Under the pieces are notes generated by a model. The model was given only the letters and a program-made list of their open reading frames with translations, searched no databases and was not told the DNA's origin. A stretch of 64,000 nt of DNA from Flavobacterium johnsoniae. GTDB lineage: Bacteria > Bacteroidota > Bacteroidia > Flavobacteriales > Flavobacteriaceae. This document shows positions 25,328-34,757 of the stretch, one piece after another. Position numbers and translations under genes: made by a program. How positions within the stretch are numbered: position 1 is the stretch's first letter; each line of letters starts with the position of its first letter. The stretch is from contig NZ_MLFK01000011.1 in the NCBI RefSeq assembly GCF_001879205.1, positions 124,001-188,000 on the forward strand, given 5' to 3'.

Positions 25328-26758
25328 TTACTTCTTACTAAAACCTTTCCGTGTCATTTCACCCCAGCCGCTAGTTCCCATAACTTTTTCTTTATAACCG
25401 ATTAAAGCAGCATAAACTGCCAGAGGATGAAAATAAAACGGTTCTATAAAAGCCGCCAAAAGCAATTTTAAAAAATCAGTTTGTTTTGGGTATTTGTGGT
25501 ACGTTCGCTCTTCACTATATAAGGCAATTACTGAAAACATAACAGCAAAAAAGTAAACAAAAAGCACCAGTAAAAAGAAAAAATGCCAGTTAAGCAGTCC
25601 AAATACAATAAACACCACTGTTATAAGTAAACCGCTAAATTCTATTGCAGGCGCAAGAAATTCAAATAGCGTCCAATATGGTATACTAAGCATACCTAAC
25701 ATTTTGTATTTCGGATTTAAAAACATTCTTTTGTGAAAGCTCAGTGTTTCAATTGTTCCTCTCATCCATCGACTGCGCTGTTTTTTGAATATTTTAAAAT
25801 CTTCCGGCGCTTCTGTCCAGCACAATGGATCGGGTATGTAAGAAACAGAATAAGGCATCTTGTTCTCAAGCATATAACGACGCATTCTTACTACCAGTTC
25901 CATATCCTCGCCTACGGTTTTTGTATTGTACCCGCCAGACAATAAAGCTATTTCTTTATCGAATGCACCAAATGCCCCGCTGATCAGCAATAGACCATCC
26001 AGTCTTCCCCAGGCCATCCTGCCAAGTAAAAATGCCCGCAGATATTCTAAAACCTGTATTCTTGGCAGCAAAAGATCCGGAATATTTACTTCTACCAAAC
26101 GCCCATTTTTAATAATGCACTGATTTGCAATCCTCACAACACCACCGGTAGCAATAATACGCTTGCCGTGAGATTCAAGAAAAGGTTTTGCCAGTTTAAG
26201 CAGTGCATCTTTATCAAGAATACAATCAACATCAATACATACAACATAAGGATTCTGCGCAATGTTTAGCCCCACATTCAGCGCATCTGCTTTACCTCCA
26301 TTTTCTTTATCAACTACAATCAATTTTTTGTATGCTGCATTTCTGGAAGTATAAATACCTTTAATTTTTTTTGTTTCAATTTGATAATGAATGTTCAGCT
26401 CTGTACGCACAAGATCATAAGTCTTAATGAGTATTTCCATTGAATTATCTTTACTGCCATCATTTACAACAATTACCTGATAATTATTATAATTTAGAGA
26501 AAGTAGAGATTTTACGTTCTCCTGAATAGTAAAGCTTTCATTATAAGCAGGCGCAATTAAAGAGAGTCCGGGTGCAAATTGACTTGTAAGAAGCACATCG
26601 TAATCTACAAAACTATTTTTCTTAAGATATTCTCTAAGTTCTTTAACAGAGAGGTAAGCCAATATTAAATAAGACGACATAATCAGGATGGCATACCCAA
26701 GTATGAGGATCATATAAACATGGGAGAATATTGCTAATTCATTATTTAAAAAAGTCAT
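25328..26758 (-). CDS. Processive family 2 glycosyltransferase (polysaccharide synthase)
   Basis: The 476-residue membrane enzyme has an N-terminal membrane helix, a cytosolic GT-A domain and at least three C-terminal membrane helices. Catalytic features are D100 in VIVVNDGS, the D176-x-D178 motif in CIDVDCIL, E284-D285 in GEDMEL and QRSRW at 327-331, the QxxRW signature of processive synthases such as cellulose, hyaluronan and poly-GlcNAc synthases. It would polymerise a sugar nucleotide and thread the chain across the inner membrane. It is the last gene of a five-gene minus-strand operon. The sugar used is not deducible. Confidence 0.9.
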   Translation of the reverse strand: MTFLNNELAIFSHVYMILILGYAILIMSSYLILAYLSVKELREYLKKNSFVDYDVLLTSQFAPGLSLIAPAYNESFTIQENVKSLLSLNYNNYQVIVVNDGSKDNSMEILIKTYDLVRTELNIHYQIETKKIKGIYTSRNAAYKKLIVVDKENGGKADALNVGLNIAQNPYVVCIDVDCILDKDALLKLAKPFLESHGKRIIATGGVVRIANQCIIKNGRLVEVNIPDLLLPRIQVLEYLRAFLLGRMAWGRLDGLLLISGAFGAFDKEIALLSGGYNTKTVGEDMELVVRMRRYMLENKMPYSVSYIPDPLCWTEAPEDFKIFKKQRSRWMRGTIETLSFHKRMFLNPKYKMLGMLSIPYWTLFEFLAPAIEFSGLLITVVFIVFGLLNWHFFFLLVLFVYFFAVMFSVIALYSEERTYHKYPKQTDFLKLLLAAFIEPFYFHPLAVYAALIGYKEKVMGTSGWGEMTRKGFSKK

Positions 26759-26762
26759 TTGC

Positions 26763-27584
26763 TTAAGATGTTAAGGTCTGCAATACATTTTGGGCTTCAT
26801 ATTTTATAATTGTATTTGGCGTTCTCTCAGCCAACTGTGCCACAAATGGCATTTTTTGTGTAAGTTTCAATTCTCTAATAAGCTTTAGTCCAAGAGTAAT
26901 TACAGTTGTATTTTGTGATTCCAGTAAAAACTCAACTCCTTCACTATCTCCTATATCGTGTTTTTTAAAAGCATTTATAATATTAACCTGAGTCCAGTCA
27001 TCAATAGGATAAGGATGTTCTGTAAGATGAATGATGCCTTTTACGCCGGCAAGTTTTATACACGCATTTAAAGCGGTTATTTTTAAAGTTTTATTTTGTG
27101 CTTTAGAAATTGTAATAATACTGTCAAAAACTTTAGTAATATTCATTTCTGCAAGCTCGGTAATTCCTTTACATTTTATCTCCCATTTCGAGCTCCTTAT
27201 TTTTTTGAAAGAATCATTTATTAATCCTGATTCTTTATAGAATTGCTCAAGTCTCTTTGCATAAATACCTTCGTAGTTTTTATGCAAGTTGATAATTGAC
27301 TTAGTCATTACCTCTCTAAATAAAGCATTATTGATGAGCCTTTTAAAATCTGCATCTTCTTTTATTACCGTTATTGAAGTTTCCTGAAAAACAAGAGCGA
27401 ATATTAATTTTTCAATAATGCCCCCATATTCAATAGTTCGTTTTTCTTTTTTAATATTCCTGTTTCGGCTTGTAATAATCAAAAGGTAAAGTATAAAAAA
27501 CACGGCTATAAATACGCCTATCGATACAATTAGGAAAGATTGCACCCATACACCGCTTTTATAAAACTCCCAGATCTCTTTCAT
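26763..27584 (-). CDS. Membrane-anchored HEAT-repeat-like protein
   Basis: Starting at ATG 27584 (MKEIWEFYKSGVWVQSFLIV) the protein has 273 residues. One membrane helix at about residues 13-37 is followed by a cytosolic, all-helical domain with HEAT-like repeats (LKITALNACIKLAGVKGIIHL, then TTVITLGLKLIRELKL). I chose this start because it lies one base after the stop of the upstream barrel gene; longer in-frame starts would overlap that gene heavily. It sits between the barrel and synthase genes, so it is probably a scaffold or accessory subunit of the synthase. Confidence 0.75.
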   Translation of the reverse strand: MKEIWEFYKSGVWVQSFLIVSIGVFIAVFFILYLLIITSRNRNIKKEKRTIEYGGIIEKLIFALVFQETSITVIKEDADFKRLINNALFREVMTKSIINLHKNYEGIYAKRLEQFYKESGLINDSFKKIRSSKWEIKCKGITELAEMNITKVFDSIITISKAQNKTLKITALNACIKLAGVKGIIHLTEHPYPIDDWTQVNIINAFKKHDIGDSEGVEFLLESQNTTVITLGLKLIRELKLTQKMPFVAQLAERTPNTIIKYEAQNVLQTLTS

Positions 27585-27585
27585 A

Positions 27586-28800
27586 TCAAAAACGTTTAGT
27601 AATAATAAGCTGTGCACTAAACCTGTTTCTATATTCATCAGGCAGATATTCTTCATACTCATAAAGAAAAACAGGACGTACAAAAAATGCCCTCCCAAAA
27701 CGACGCTGGTACTGTATTCCTGCTCTGTAAGCCTTTAAAGGAGTAACAAAATTATTGTAAAGATAAAGGTATGGCACATTACCATATTGAAGTTCCAGCC
27801 TTATCAGACTCTCTTTTTCTTCATTTGCAGTCTGCACACTTAAAACATGAGAAAATAACTCATTTGAGGTATCATAAAAAGGTCTGTAGGCCAAAGTATA
27901 AGAACCTGTACGATACCCCAGCTGACCTGTAAGCAATGTTACATCTTCTGTTTCAAAATGCATATACTTAAAACCCAGAGAATAATCAAATCGCTTTCGC
28001 GGAGCAAAAAAATATTCAGCACCAGCCTTTGCCACCGGAAATACGGTCTGACCAGTTGAAACGCCTGCATTTACATACAGGTAATTTCTTTTTGAGAAAG
28101 TCTGATAATAATCTGCTTCAAAAAGCATTTGCGTATCATTATTGGCATAACCCAGATTTGCTCTGCCTACAAGTGCCGATTTTGTAAATTTATGAGAATA
28201 TTCGACATATCCATAATGAAGCGGTGATTGTCCGGGATTTGAAGTAGAAACATTTAAATACGAAAATGCCATTGCATTTTTTGCCTTTCGGCCAATAAGG
28301 GTTCGAAGACCTGTAATGGCCTGAGTGCTGTTTTCTGTAACAGATACTTTTTCGACAATTGCCAGTGCTTCTTTATCGCGGCCCAGTTTTTCAAGACAAT
28401 TTGCCTTGGTTATGATAACATCAGTTGAATTGGGATCAATTACTAAATACCGATCACAATAAAAAATACATTTATCAAACTGCTCTGACCAAAAATAAAC
28501 GTTAATAATCGCCAATAGAGCATCAGGGTTTGGACTGGTTCTATCTGCCAAAGGAGACAATATTTCTATGGATTTCTTGTAGTCTTTTTTCCAGCTGTAT
28601 ATACGGCCGGCAAAAATCTTTATGTCTTCATTTTCAGGAAATCCTGCAAGCAGAGGTTCGATAAGTGATAATGCTTTATCGTAGCTGCCTTTCTCGGCTT
28701 GTTTTCTAGCCTCAGACATTGTCATATCTACATTAATTTCCTGTCCCAGAGAAGTCTGGGAAATAAACAGCAGTAAAAGGGAGCAGTATATAAACTTCAT
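27586..28800 (-). CDS. TPR plus YaiO-like outer-membrane beta-barrel protein
   Basis: The 404-residue protein has a signal peptide (MKFIYCSLLLLFISQTSLGQ), TPR helices at about residues 30-165 (ENEDIKIFAGRIYSWKKDY and similar) and a C-terminal barrel of alternating aromatic strands ending in RFSAQLIITKRF, with a terminal Phe. This TPR-barrel design parallels PgaA/BcsC-type polysaccharide export porins and YaiO. It starts within an ATGA overlap with the response-regulator gene. Probable role: passage of the GT2 product across the periplasm and outer membrane. Confidence 0.82.
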   Translation of the reverse strand: MKFIYCSLLLLFISQTSLGQEINVDMTMSEARKQAEKGSYDKALSLIEPLLAGFPENEDIKIFAGRIYSWKKDYKKSIEILSPLADRTSPNPDALLAIINVYFWSEQFDKCIFYCDRYLVIDPNSTDVIITKANCLEKLGRDKEALAIVEKVSVTENSTQAITGLRTLIGRKAKNAMAFSYLNVSTSNPGQSPLHYGYVEYSHKFTKSALVGRANLGYANNDTQMLFEADYYQTFSKRNYLYVNAGVSTGQTVFPVAKAGAEYFFAPRKRFDYSLGFKYMHFETEDVTLLTGQLGYRTGSYTLAYRPFYDTSNELFSHVLSVQTANEEKESLIRLELQYGNVPYLYLYNNFVTPLKAYRAGIQYQRRFGRAFFVRPVFLYEYEEYLPDEYRNRFSAQLIITKRF

Positions 28801-29174
28801 AAAGGGCGTATATTTAGCAGTTTATTAATTCTTACCAGAAGAACAGCCGGACTGACCGGTTTTGCTATAAATTCGTTTGCACCAATGTCAAATGAATCCA
28901 GTTCTGTCTGTTCTATTCCTGAGGAGGTAAAAATAATTATCGGAACATCAGAACCCATCGTTTGTCTTACATATTGCGTAATTTCCATTCCGCTTATGCC
29001 GGGCATATTAATATCGGTCAGGATTAGATCATAATTGTTTTTTTCAATAGCATCCAATGCATCTTTACCATCAGCAAACTGATCAACGGCAAATCCTTTA
29101 GACTCTAAAAAAAAAGATAATGATTTACGCAGGATATCATTATCTTCTGACAAAACTATTCTCATAGGTTTCAT
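28797..29174 (-). CDS. Single-domain response regulator (CheY-like)
   Basis: The 125-residue protein is one receiver domain: acidic pair in LSEDND, phosphoacceptor D54 in LILTDINMPG, the Thr/Ser position in IIIFTSSG and Lys in FIAKPVSPA. There is no output domain. It lies between the hybrid kinase and the barrel gene and overlaps the latter by 4 bases (ATGA). It probably receives phosphate from the kinase's Hpt domain and acts by protein-protein contact, perhaps on the synthase or the HEAT protein. Confidence 0.88.
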   Translation of the reverse strand: MKPMRIVLSEDNDILRKSLSFFLESKGFAVDQFADGKDALDAIEKNNYDLILTDINMPGISGMEITQYVRQTMGSDVPIIIFTSSGIEQTELDSFDIGANEFIAKPVSPAVLLVRINKLLNIRPL

Positions 29175-29245
29175 ATTTAACTTGAGGCAAATTCAATTTT
29201 ATAAAATAAGTTTATAAAGTAAAGCTAGCTCATATTTATCTTTTA

Positions 29246-31234
29246 TCATAGTTCCTTCAAAATTTTAACTACTTCGGCAATTTGGGAATCCAGCATTTTT
29301 ATTTCACTTTGAATTGTAACAGAAACTATTCCTTTTTTTGCTTCATCTTCAATAATAGATAAGCAGCTAGAGAGGTCTTCAAGCATAAACATATCCAGAC
29401 TTGATTTCATATGATGTGCTAATTTCTGCACTCTCTCCGCATTATTATCGTTAAATGCTTCTTGCAGCTGCTTTACTTCATTTGGAATTTTTGCTATAAA
29501 AAGATCGATCATTTCCTGCTTAAAGTTTAGATTTCCACACGATATTTCGTTTAAATAGGATAAATCTACATTACGTTTCTGTACAGGAATATTATTTTTG
29601 GCGATTGCGGCTTTTATAGCTTCTAAAAGTGCTGGCTGCTTAAAAGGTTTTGGAACATAACCATCCATTCCTGCGGAAAAACAGTGTTCTTGTTCGCCTA
29701 CAAGAGAATGTGCTGTCATGGCAATAATAGGGATGCTCAAATTCATTTCGTTCCTGATATGCGCAGCAGTTTGATACCCATCCATAACAGGCATCTGAAG
29801 ATCCATTAATACTAAGTCGTAAGTATTTTTTGACAAAAGATTTATCCCAATTTCACCATTTTCAGCAATATCTAATTCAAAGCCAAAGTTATCCATGACG
29901 CTTTTTATGAGCTTCTGATTTAAGATATTATCTTCACAAAGAAGTATTTTAAGTTTACCTAAATTTTCTCCAGGTGCTGCTCCGGTCACGATTTCAGCAT
30001 TTTTTACTTTTTTGTAATTAAGTACAAAGAAAAACTCTGAACCTCTTTCCTTTTGGCTTTTTACCTGAATCTCAGCACCGTGCAATTCTAAAAGCTGTTT
30101 TACAATACTAAGGCCAAGACCGGTACCGCCAAATCTTCGCGTAGTACATTCTTCTGCTTGGGTAAATCGTTCAAAAATAGTTTTAAGTTTATTTGGCGAT
30201 ATCCCTATTCCTGTGTCTTTAACCGAAAATCTTAATGCGTATTGATTTTCTGTTTCATCCACTTTTTTGACAGAAACCGTTACTTCACCTTCTTCAGTAA
30301 ACTTAAGTGCATTACCAGTGAGGTTAACTAATATCTGATTTAATCTTCCCTGATCGCCAATAACAACTTCAGGCATATCGGCATCCAGAAAAAGATTAAA
30401 CTCTACATTTTCGGGAACCTTTACTTTTAAAAGATTATAAATATGTTTAAGTGTTTTTTTTAAATTAAATGGCTGTTCTTCAATAGTCAAACTACCAGAT
30501 TCTATTTTTGAAAGATCCAGAATGTCATTCACGATTAATAAAAGATTTTCGCCCGCAATTTGTACGCTCTCCACATAATCACGCTGAACATTATCAAGCT
30601 TAGTCTGTGCAAGAAGATCTGTAAACCCGATTACAGCATTTAAGGGTGTCCTAATTTCGTGGCTCATATTGGCTAAAAAACTATCTTTTGCCAAAACTGC
30701 ACGATCTGCAATTTTTTTCTGAGTATTGAGCTCTATATTTTTTGTATTTACTTCTAATTGGTTTATAACGTGCTTTGCAACAATCGAAAGTGCATTTCTC
30801 TGATTTTCATCTAGTTTTTTACTTACATGATCTATAGCACATATAGTTCCTATATTATAACCATCGGGTGTTGTAAGCGGAACACCTGCATAGAATCTCA
30901 CTTTAAAACCACCGGTAACATTCGGATCGTCTTTTAACTTTTCGTTTAGGTGAGTATCTTCGATTTCAAGCATTTCCGATTCCATTATAGTATAACGACA
31001 AAAAGAAATTTCTCTTGGCACTTCAGATACACCTACCCCTATTTCAGATTTAAACCATTGTCTGCTCTCATCTATAAATGAAATATGAGCTATAGGTACG
31101 CCGCAAATGTATGAAACCAGCTTTGTTGCATCATCAAAAGCATCCTCGGGAAGCGTGTCTAATATATTATAACGCTTTAAGGCTGCAAGGCGTTCTCTTT
31201 CGTTGTGTGGTATTGGTTGGTTTGGACTGCCCAT
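29246..31234 (-). CDS. GAF-containing hybrid histidine kinase with receiver and Hpt domains
   Basis: The 662-residue cytosolic protein has a GAF domain (about residues 25-165) and HisKA with the phosphorylated H192 in SHEIRTPL. The HATPase domain includes GTGLGLSIV. A receiver domain has LVLMDLQMPVMDG, and a C-terminal Hpt domain has KLAHHMKSS. No membrane segment is seen, so it senses an internal signal through GAF. The complete His-Asp-His chain would pass phosphate to the single-domain regulator encoded 71 bases downstream. It heads the glycan-synthase operon. Confidence 0.92.
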   Translation of the reverse strand: MGSPNQPIPHNERERLAALKRYNILDTLPEDAFDDATKLVSYICGVPIAHISFIDESRQWFKSEIGVGVSEVPREISFCRYTIMESEMLEIEDTHLNEKLKDDPNVTGGFKVRFYAGVPLTTPDGYNIGTICAIDHVSKKLDENQRNALSIVAKHVINQLEVNTKNIELNTQKKIADRAVLAKDSFLANMSHEIRTPLNAVIGFTDLLAQTKLDNVQRDYVESVQIAGENLLLIVNDILDLSKIESGSLTIEEQPFNLKKTLKHIYNLLKVKVPENVEFNLFLDADMPEVVIGDQGRLNQILVNLTGNALKFTEEGEVTVSVKKVDETENQYALRFSVKDTGIGISPNKLKTIFERFTQAEECTTRRFGGTGLGLSIVKQLLELHGAEIQVKSQKERGSEFFFVLNYKKVKNAEIVTGAAPGENLGKLKILLCEDNILNQKLIKSVMDNFGFELDIAENGEIGINLLSKNTYDLVLMDLQMPVMDGYQTAAHIRNEMNLSIPIIAMTAHSLVGEQEHCFSAGMDGYVPKPFKQPALLEAIKAAIAKNNIPVQKRNVDLSYLNEISCGNLNFKQEMIDLFIAKIPNEVKQLQEAFNDNNAERVQKLAHHMKSSLDMFMLEDLSSCLSIIEDEAKKGIVSVTIQSEIKMLDSQIAEVVKILKEL

Positions 31235-31614
31235 TTATTAAGTATATACTATAAATATAAAAAAATGTATCAACAAGATTAAAGATCTTGACGATTTTTT
31301 ATAATTCTTCTCTCTCGAGCTGCCTTTGTTTTTTGTGATCATATTCTTTCTAAGCATATGCACGACTTCAATTCCGCTTAGAGTTCTCTTTGCAGATTAA
31401 AAACTTTGAAACCTACTGTATTTTGTATTTTTCATTTTATAAAACGATGGTCCTGCTAAACAATATTGTTTAGATATTTACATTGTGGAATGTTTATATT
31501 GTAAAAAGACATTTTCCAAATTTGGCAAAAGCTTCAAAAATCTGAATAATAAATTTATCTTTCTTAAATTTGTTCCAATAACTGTAATTTTTAATTTGTA
31601 ACTTCTCACAAAAA
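31235..31614. other. Divergent promoter region
   Basis: This is the intergenic region between the hybrid kinase and the plus-strand membrane protein. TAAATTTG at 31565-31572 is a good -7 element for the latter. No other feature was recognised. Confidence 0.45.
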
Positions 31615-32208
31615 ATGGATTTTCAAAATAATGAATTTTCAAAAATAGAATCATTAAAATCAGAGAAGAAAACTTTTATAGTAAAGGCTTTAGGAGCATT
31701 TATTTTTGTTAGTATAATTTTAGGAATAATTAATACAGAGATAATTATTATTGAATCCGGAAAACTATCTGCTGAATTTAAAATCTCTTCTGTAATACTA
31801 TCCGTACTTCTTTTATCTTTTTTGATATATTTCGTATTAAAGGATACAATTAGTATCAAAAAAAACAAAATTACCAAAGTAATAGTTGATCAAAATGGTT
31901 TGCACCATTATAAGGATGAAATAATTATTGACTCCCTAACTTTTGAGTCTTTACAGCCAAATCCCGATCTTAAAAATTATGACGTAATTTTATCAGAGGG
32001 TGAAGATGTCGTTTTTGATATTTGTGTATATTATTTCGATAACTCCAGAAACACAATAATTTATAAAGCTATCACATTTAACACTCCGTTTTCAATAGGC
32101 AACGGAGAAGAATTAAAAAGGCATTTCATAAAGGGTATTTTTAAATTTCGACCTGATTTGAAAGTTTCACCAAAGGTTTTAGATTTATTAAATTTAAAGA
32201 ATATATAA
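31615..32208 (+). CDS. Hypothetical two-helix membrane protein
   Basis: The 197-residue protein has two membrane helices near the N-terminus (FIVKALGAFIFVSIILGII and SSVILSVLLLSFLIYFVL). A cytosolic beta-rich domain follows, with DVILSEGEDVVFDICVYYFD. No family was recognised. It is monocistronic, with a consensus promoter element 43 bases before the ATG. Function is unknown. Confidence 0.65.
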   Translation: MDFQNNEFSKIESLKSEKKTFIVKALGAFIFVSIILGIINTEIIIIESGKLSAEFKISSVILSVLLLSFLIYFVLKDTISIKKNKITKVIVDQNGLHHYKDEIIIDSLTFESLQPNPDLKNYDVILSEGEDVVFDICVYYFDNSRNTIIYKAITFNTPFSIGNGEELKRHFIKGIFKFRPDLKVSPKVLDLLNLKNI

Positions 32209-32417
32209 TTTTTTTCACTCCCCTAATGGATTTTTTGGTCTTAAACACTGGAATAATCTGGAGATACGTTATGGTGATTATACCAGAACTACAAATATGA
32301 CTTCGAATATTATCAGCACTAGCACAAACAAAAGATAATCAAACACTTAATACTAAAATTAAATTTTCGGCACGTTTCTTGTTTTATCAAATATATTAAT
32401 GAATAAAAAGTAACATT

Positions 32418-32894
32418 ATGAAAACTATTAAATATTTATTGATTGGAATACTATTTCTTTCTTTTAGTTATACACAGGCTCAGGTATCAGTAAACGTTAA
32501 TATTGGAACTCCTCCTGCATGGGGACCGGCCGGTTATCCGGATGTTCGTTATTATTACCTGCCGGATCTTGAAACTTACTACGATGTAAGTTCTTCAAAT
32601 TATGTTTATCTGAATAATGGAAAATGGGTTAGAACCAGATCTCTTCCATATGCTTACAGAAATTATGATCTTTATAATGAATACAAAGTAGTTTTAACTG
32701 ATTATAGAGGAGACAGACCTTATGATAATTTTAAAACCCATAAAGTAAAATATGGAAAAGGCTATAAAGGGCAGCCTCAAAAAACAATTGGTCAAAAGCC
32801 CGGCAAAGGAAATAATAAAGGAAAAGACAATGGACACCACGATAATGGGAACCATAATGGAAATGGTAAAGGAAAAGGAAACGGGAAACATTAA
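32418..32894 (+). CDS. Secreted protein with Gly/Lys/Asn/His-rich tail
   Basis: The 158-residue protein has a signal peptide ending near SYTQAQ. Its folded region is rich in Tyr and Pro (GPAGYPDVRYYYLPDLETYY and KWVRTRSLPYAYRNYDLYNE). The last 40 residues are low-complexity Gly, Lys, Asn and His (for example NGHHDNGNHNGNGKGKGNGK). The tail is positively charged and might bind polyanions or metal, but that is inference. It is followed directly by a terminator. No named family was recognised. Confidence 0.75.
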   Translation: MKTIKYLLIGILFLSFSYTQAQVSVNVNIGTPPAWGPAGYPDVRYYYLPDLETYYDVSSSNYVYLNNGKWVRTRSLPYAYRNYDLYNEYKVVLTDYRGDRPYDNFKTHKVKYGKGYKGQPQKTIGQKPGKGNNKGKDNGHHDNGNHNGNGKGKGNGKH

Positions 32895-32898
32895 TCCA

Positions 32899-32923
32899 AA
32901 AGAGGCTTTTAAGCCTCTTTTTT
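32899..32923 (+). terminator. Terminator after the Gly/Lys-rich secreted protein
   Basis: AAAGAGGCTT and AAGCCTCTTT form a compact stem followed by T residues, starting 5 bases after the stop codon. Confidence 0.8.
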
Positions 32924-33651
32924 ATTTATTTTCAGCACGAATTGATAAAATTATTGATGAAGAAATAATCTTCGAAAGAATTGCTTACAAGATCGATTAC
33001 CGGGTAATAAGTTTTTGGAGCGCATACCTATTTTACCACAAAAAGTTAAGACTGTTTATTTCTATGTTTTTACTAAAAAGATTTTTTTTTTGATTTCAAA
33101 ACAGAACTACAGTACTCATTTACAACAAATTGTCATAGTCACAAATTGGCTGTTTGAGTTTCGTGGCAGCCAAAACAAAAGTTTTTCATTCTTTTCAAAA
33201 AACCCTAAAAAACGTGGTAATACCTGCAAATCCTATGATTCGCATCTTGTTTCTTTTATACTGCTTTTCAAGTTTTTTAAAATCGAACAAAATCTCTATA
33301 GCATAATCGCGGCACTACCTTAAGTCCATCAGCCTTTTCATCACTAAGCGATGAATAATGAATAATCCTAAATCATTTGTATTTTTTAATTCCTAAAGCT
33401 GCACGCACTGTTTGATAATCCAATAAATTCAATCAAAAGTATGTGATCTTGATTCATTAATCTCATCGATACTGTAATAATTGATGTTTTAAATTGTCCC
33501 TATAATTTTTGGATCAAGATCACTTAATCTTGCCAAGGAGAAGATAAAGCTACAAAAAAATTAAGCATCAATAAAATAAGCGATTTTTATAAACTAAATT
33601 TTAAAGATATAATAAATAAACCGGTAATGTAAAAATGTATTAACCTAACTT
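32924..33651. repeat. Gap with degenerate tRNA-flank scar
   Basis: From about 33172 to 33260 the sequence follows the copied tRNA-Tyr flank (AAAGTTTTTCATTCTTTTC, then AACGTGGTAATACCTGCAAATC), and 33299-33315 is a degenerate GTGGCA motif. The tRNA tail itself is missing. Short frames across 32940-33320 are not supported as genes, and 33324-33651 shows nothing recognisable. Confidence 0.6.
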
Positions 33652-34722
33652 TTACAAACTGGCTTCGGGAATGTCAGGTTCATCAAGCCAGGCAATAAAT
33701 AATTTATAACCAATTGAAAATACTATAGGTCCAACAAACAATCCGATAAATCCCGACATAATAAATCCGCCGATAACTCCCAAAAAAATAACAAGCATGG
33801 GAACTAAGGCTCCTTTACCCAGTAAAAGTGGTTTTAAAATATTATCCGAAAGTCCGCTGATAATAAAAAATACAGTCCAAAAAACAGCGTAAGCGGAATC
33901 TCCCGTGGAGAATAAATACACAATTACCCCGATATTAATAATAATCGGGCCAATTTGCAAAATAGAAAACACAAGACATAACAGAGTCAATATTCCGGCA
34001 TAAGGAATGTCTGCCAAATAAAGTCCAAAAGCCTGAATAATAGTCTGAATCACTGCAACTCCTAATATTCCTTTTACCACCTGATGAATCGTAGAAACTG
34101 ATATTACAAGAATTTCATCAGCTTCATCAGCAGCAATTTTTCTAATAAATTTCACCATTAAATTCTTAGCACTTGTGGATACCATTAAAATTCCTGCGAT
34201 GATAACCGCTAGAATAAACTGTAAAAAAGCCATTCCGGAACTCAGTACACTACTCATAATCTTCGACGAAACTTCTTTTATTTGCTCCTGATACTTTAAA
34301 ACTCCCTGCTGTAAATCAGTTGACAGTGAAAACAAAAACTCATGCACAGATTTGCCGATCACCGGCCATTCTTTAATTTTTTCAGCAGGGGGCGTTATTT
34401 TAAGTGTATCCTGATCAAAATTATTTTTTAATTCCAAAAAATTGGATGCCGCCGCATTTAGGAAAAAGACCACAGGCAATAACATCAAGGCCAAAATTGC
34501 CGCTGTAATCAGGATTGCAGCCAGAGTCTTTCTGCCTTTTAATCTCTTCTGAACAAAATTAAATAAAGGATAAAAAGCAATGGCTAAAATAATTGCCCAG
34601 AGTAGCGGCATCAAAAAAGGCAGCATCAGTCTAAAACAAAACCCTACAAGCAGGAAAACAAAGAACAATTGCAAAATGGTTTCGAAAATTTCTTTGCGGT
34701 TATTCAAATTGACATTTTTCAT
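33652..34722 (-). CDS. AI-2E/PerM-family membrane protein
   Basis: The 356-residue protein has about eight membrane helices and a large soluble loop between helices 3 and 4. The conserved C-terminal region includes GLSDNILKPLLLGKGALVPMLVIFLGVIGG, the AI-2E transporter family signature. Members are proposed exporters of small molecules or Na+/H+ antiporters; the actual substrate is unknown. It starts 35 bases after the ion-channel gene and ends a five-gene minus-strand run that begins with tolC. Confidence 0.88.
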   Translation of the reverse strand: MKNVNLNNRKEIFETILQLFFVFLLVGFCFRLMLPFLMPLLWAIILAIAFYPLFNFVQKRLKGRKTLAAILITAAILALMLLPVVFFLNAAASNFLELKNNFDQDTLKITPPAEKIKEWPVIGKSVHEFLFSLSTDLQQGVLKYQEQIKEVSSKIMSSVLSSGMAFLQFILAVIIAGILMVSTSAKNLMVKFIRKIAADEADEILVISVSTIHQVVKGILGVAVIQTIIQAFGLYLADIPYAGILTLLCLVFSILQIGPIIINIGVIVYLFSTGDSAYAVFWTVFFIISGLSDNILKPLLLGKGALVPMLVIFLGVIGGFIMSGFIGLFVGPIVFSIGYKLFIAWLDEPDIPEASL

Positions 34723-34757
34723 TTATTTAATTTTTTAAATCTATACTAAACTTGAAA

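Noticed and set aside
32752..33323. Plus-strand ORFs after the Gly/Lys-rich protein
   Set aside because: They overlap that gene, its terminator and the degenerate tRNA-flank scar.
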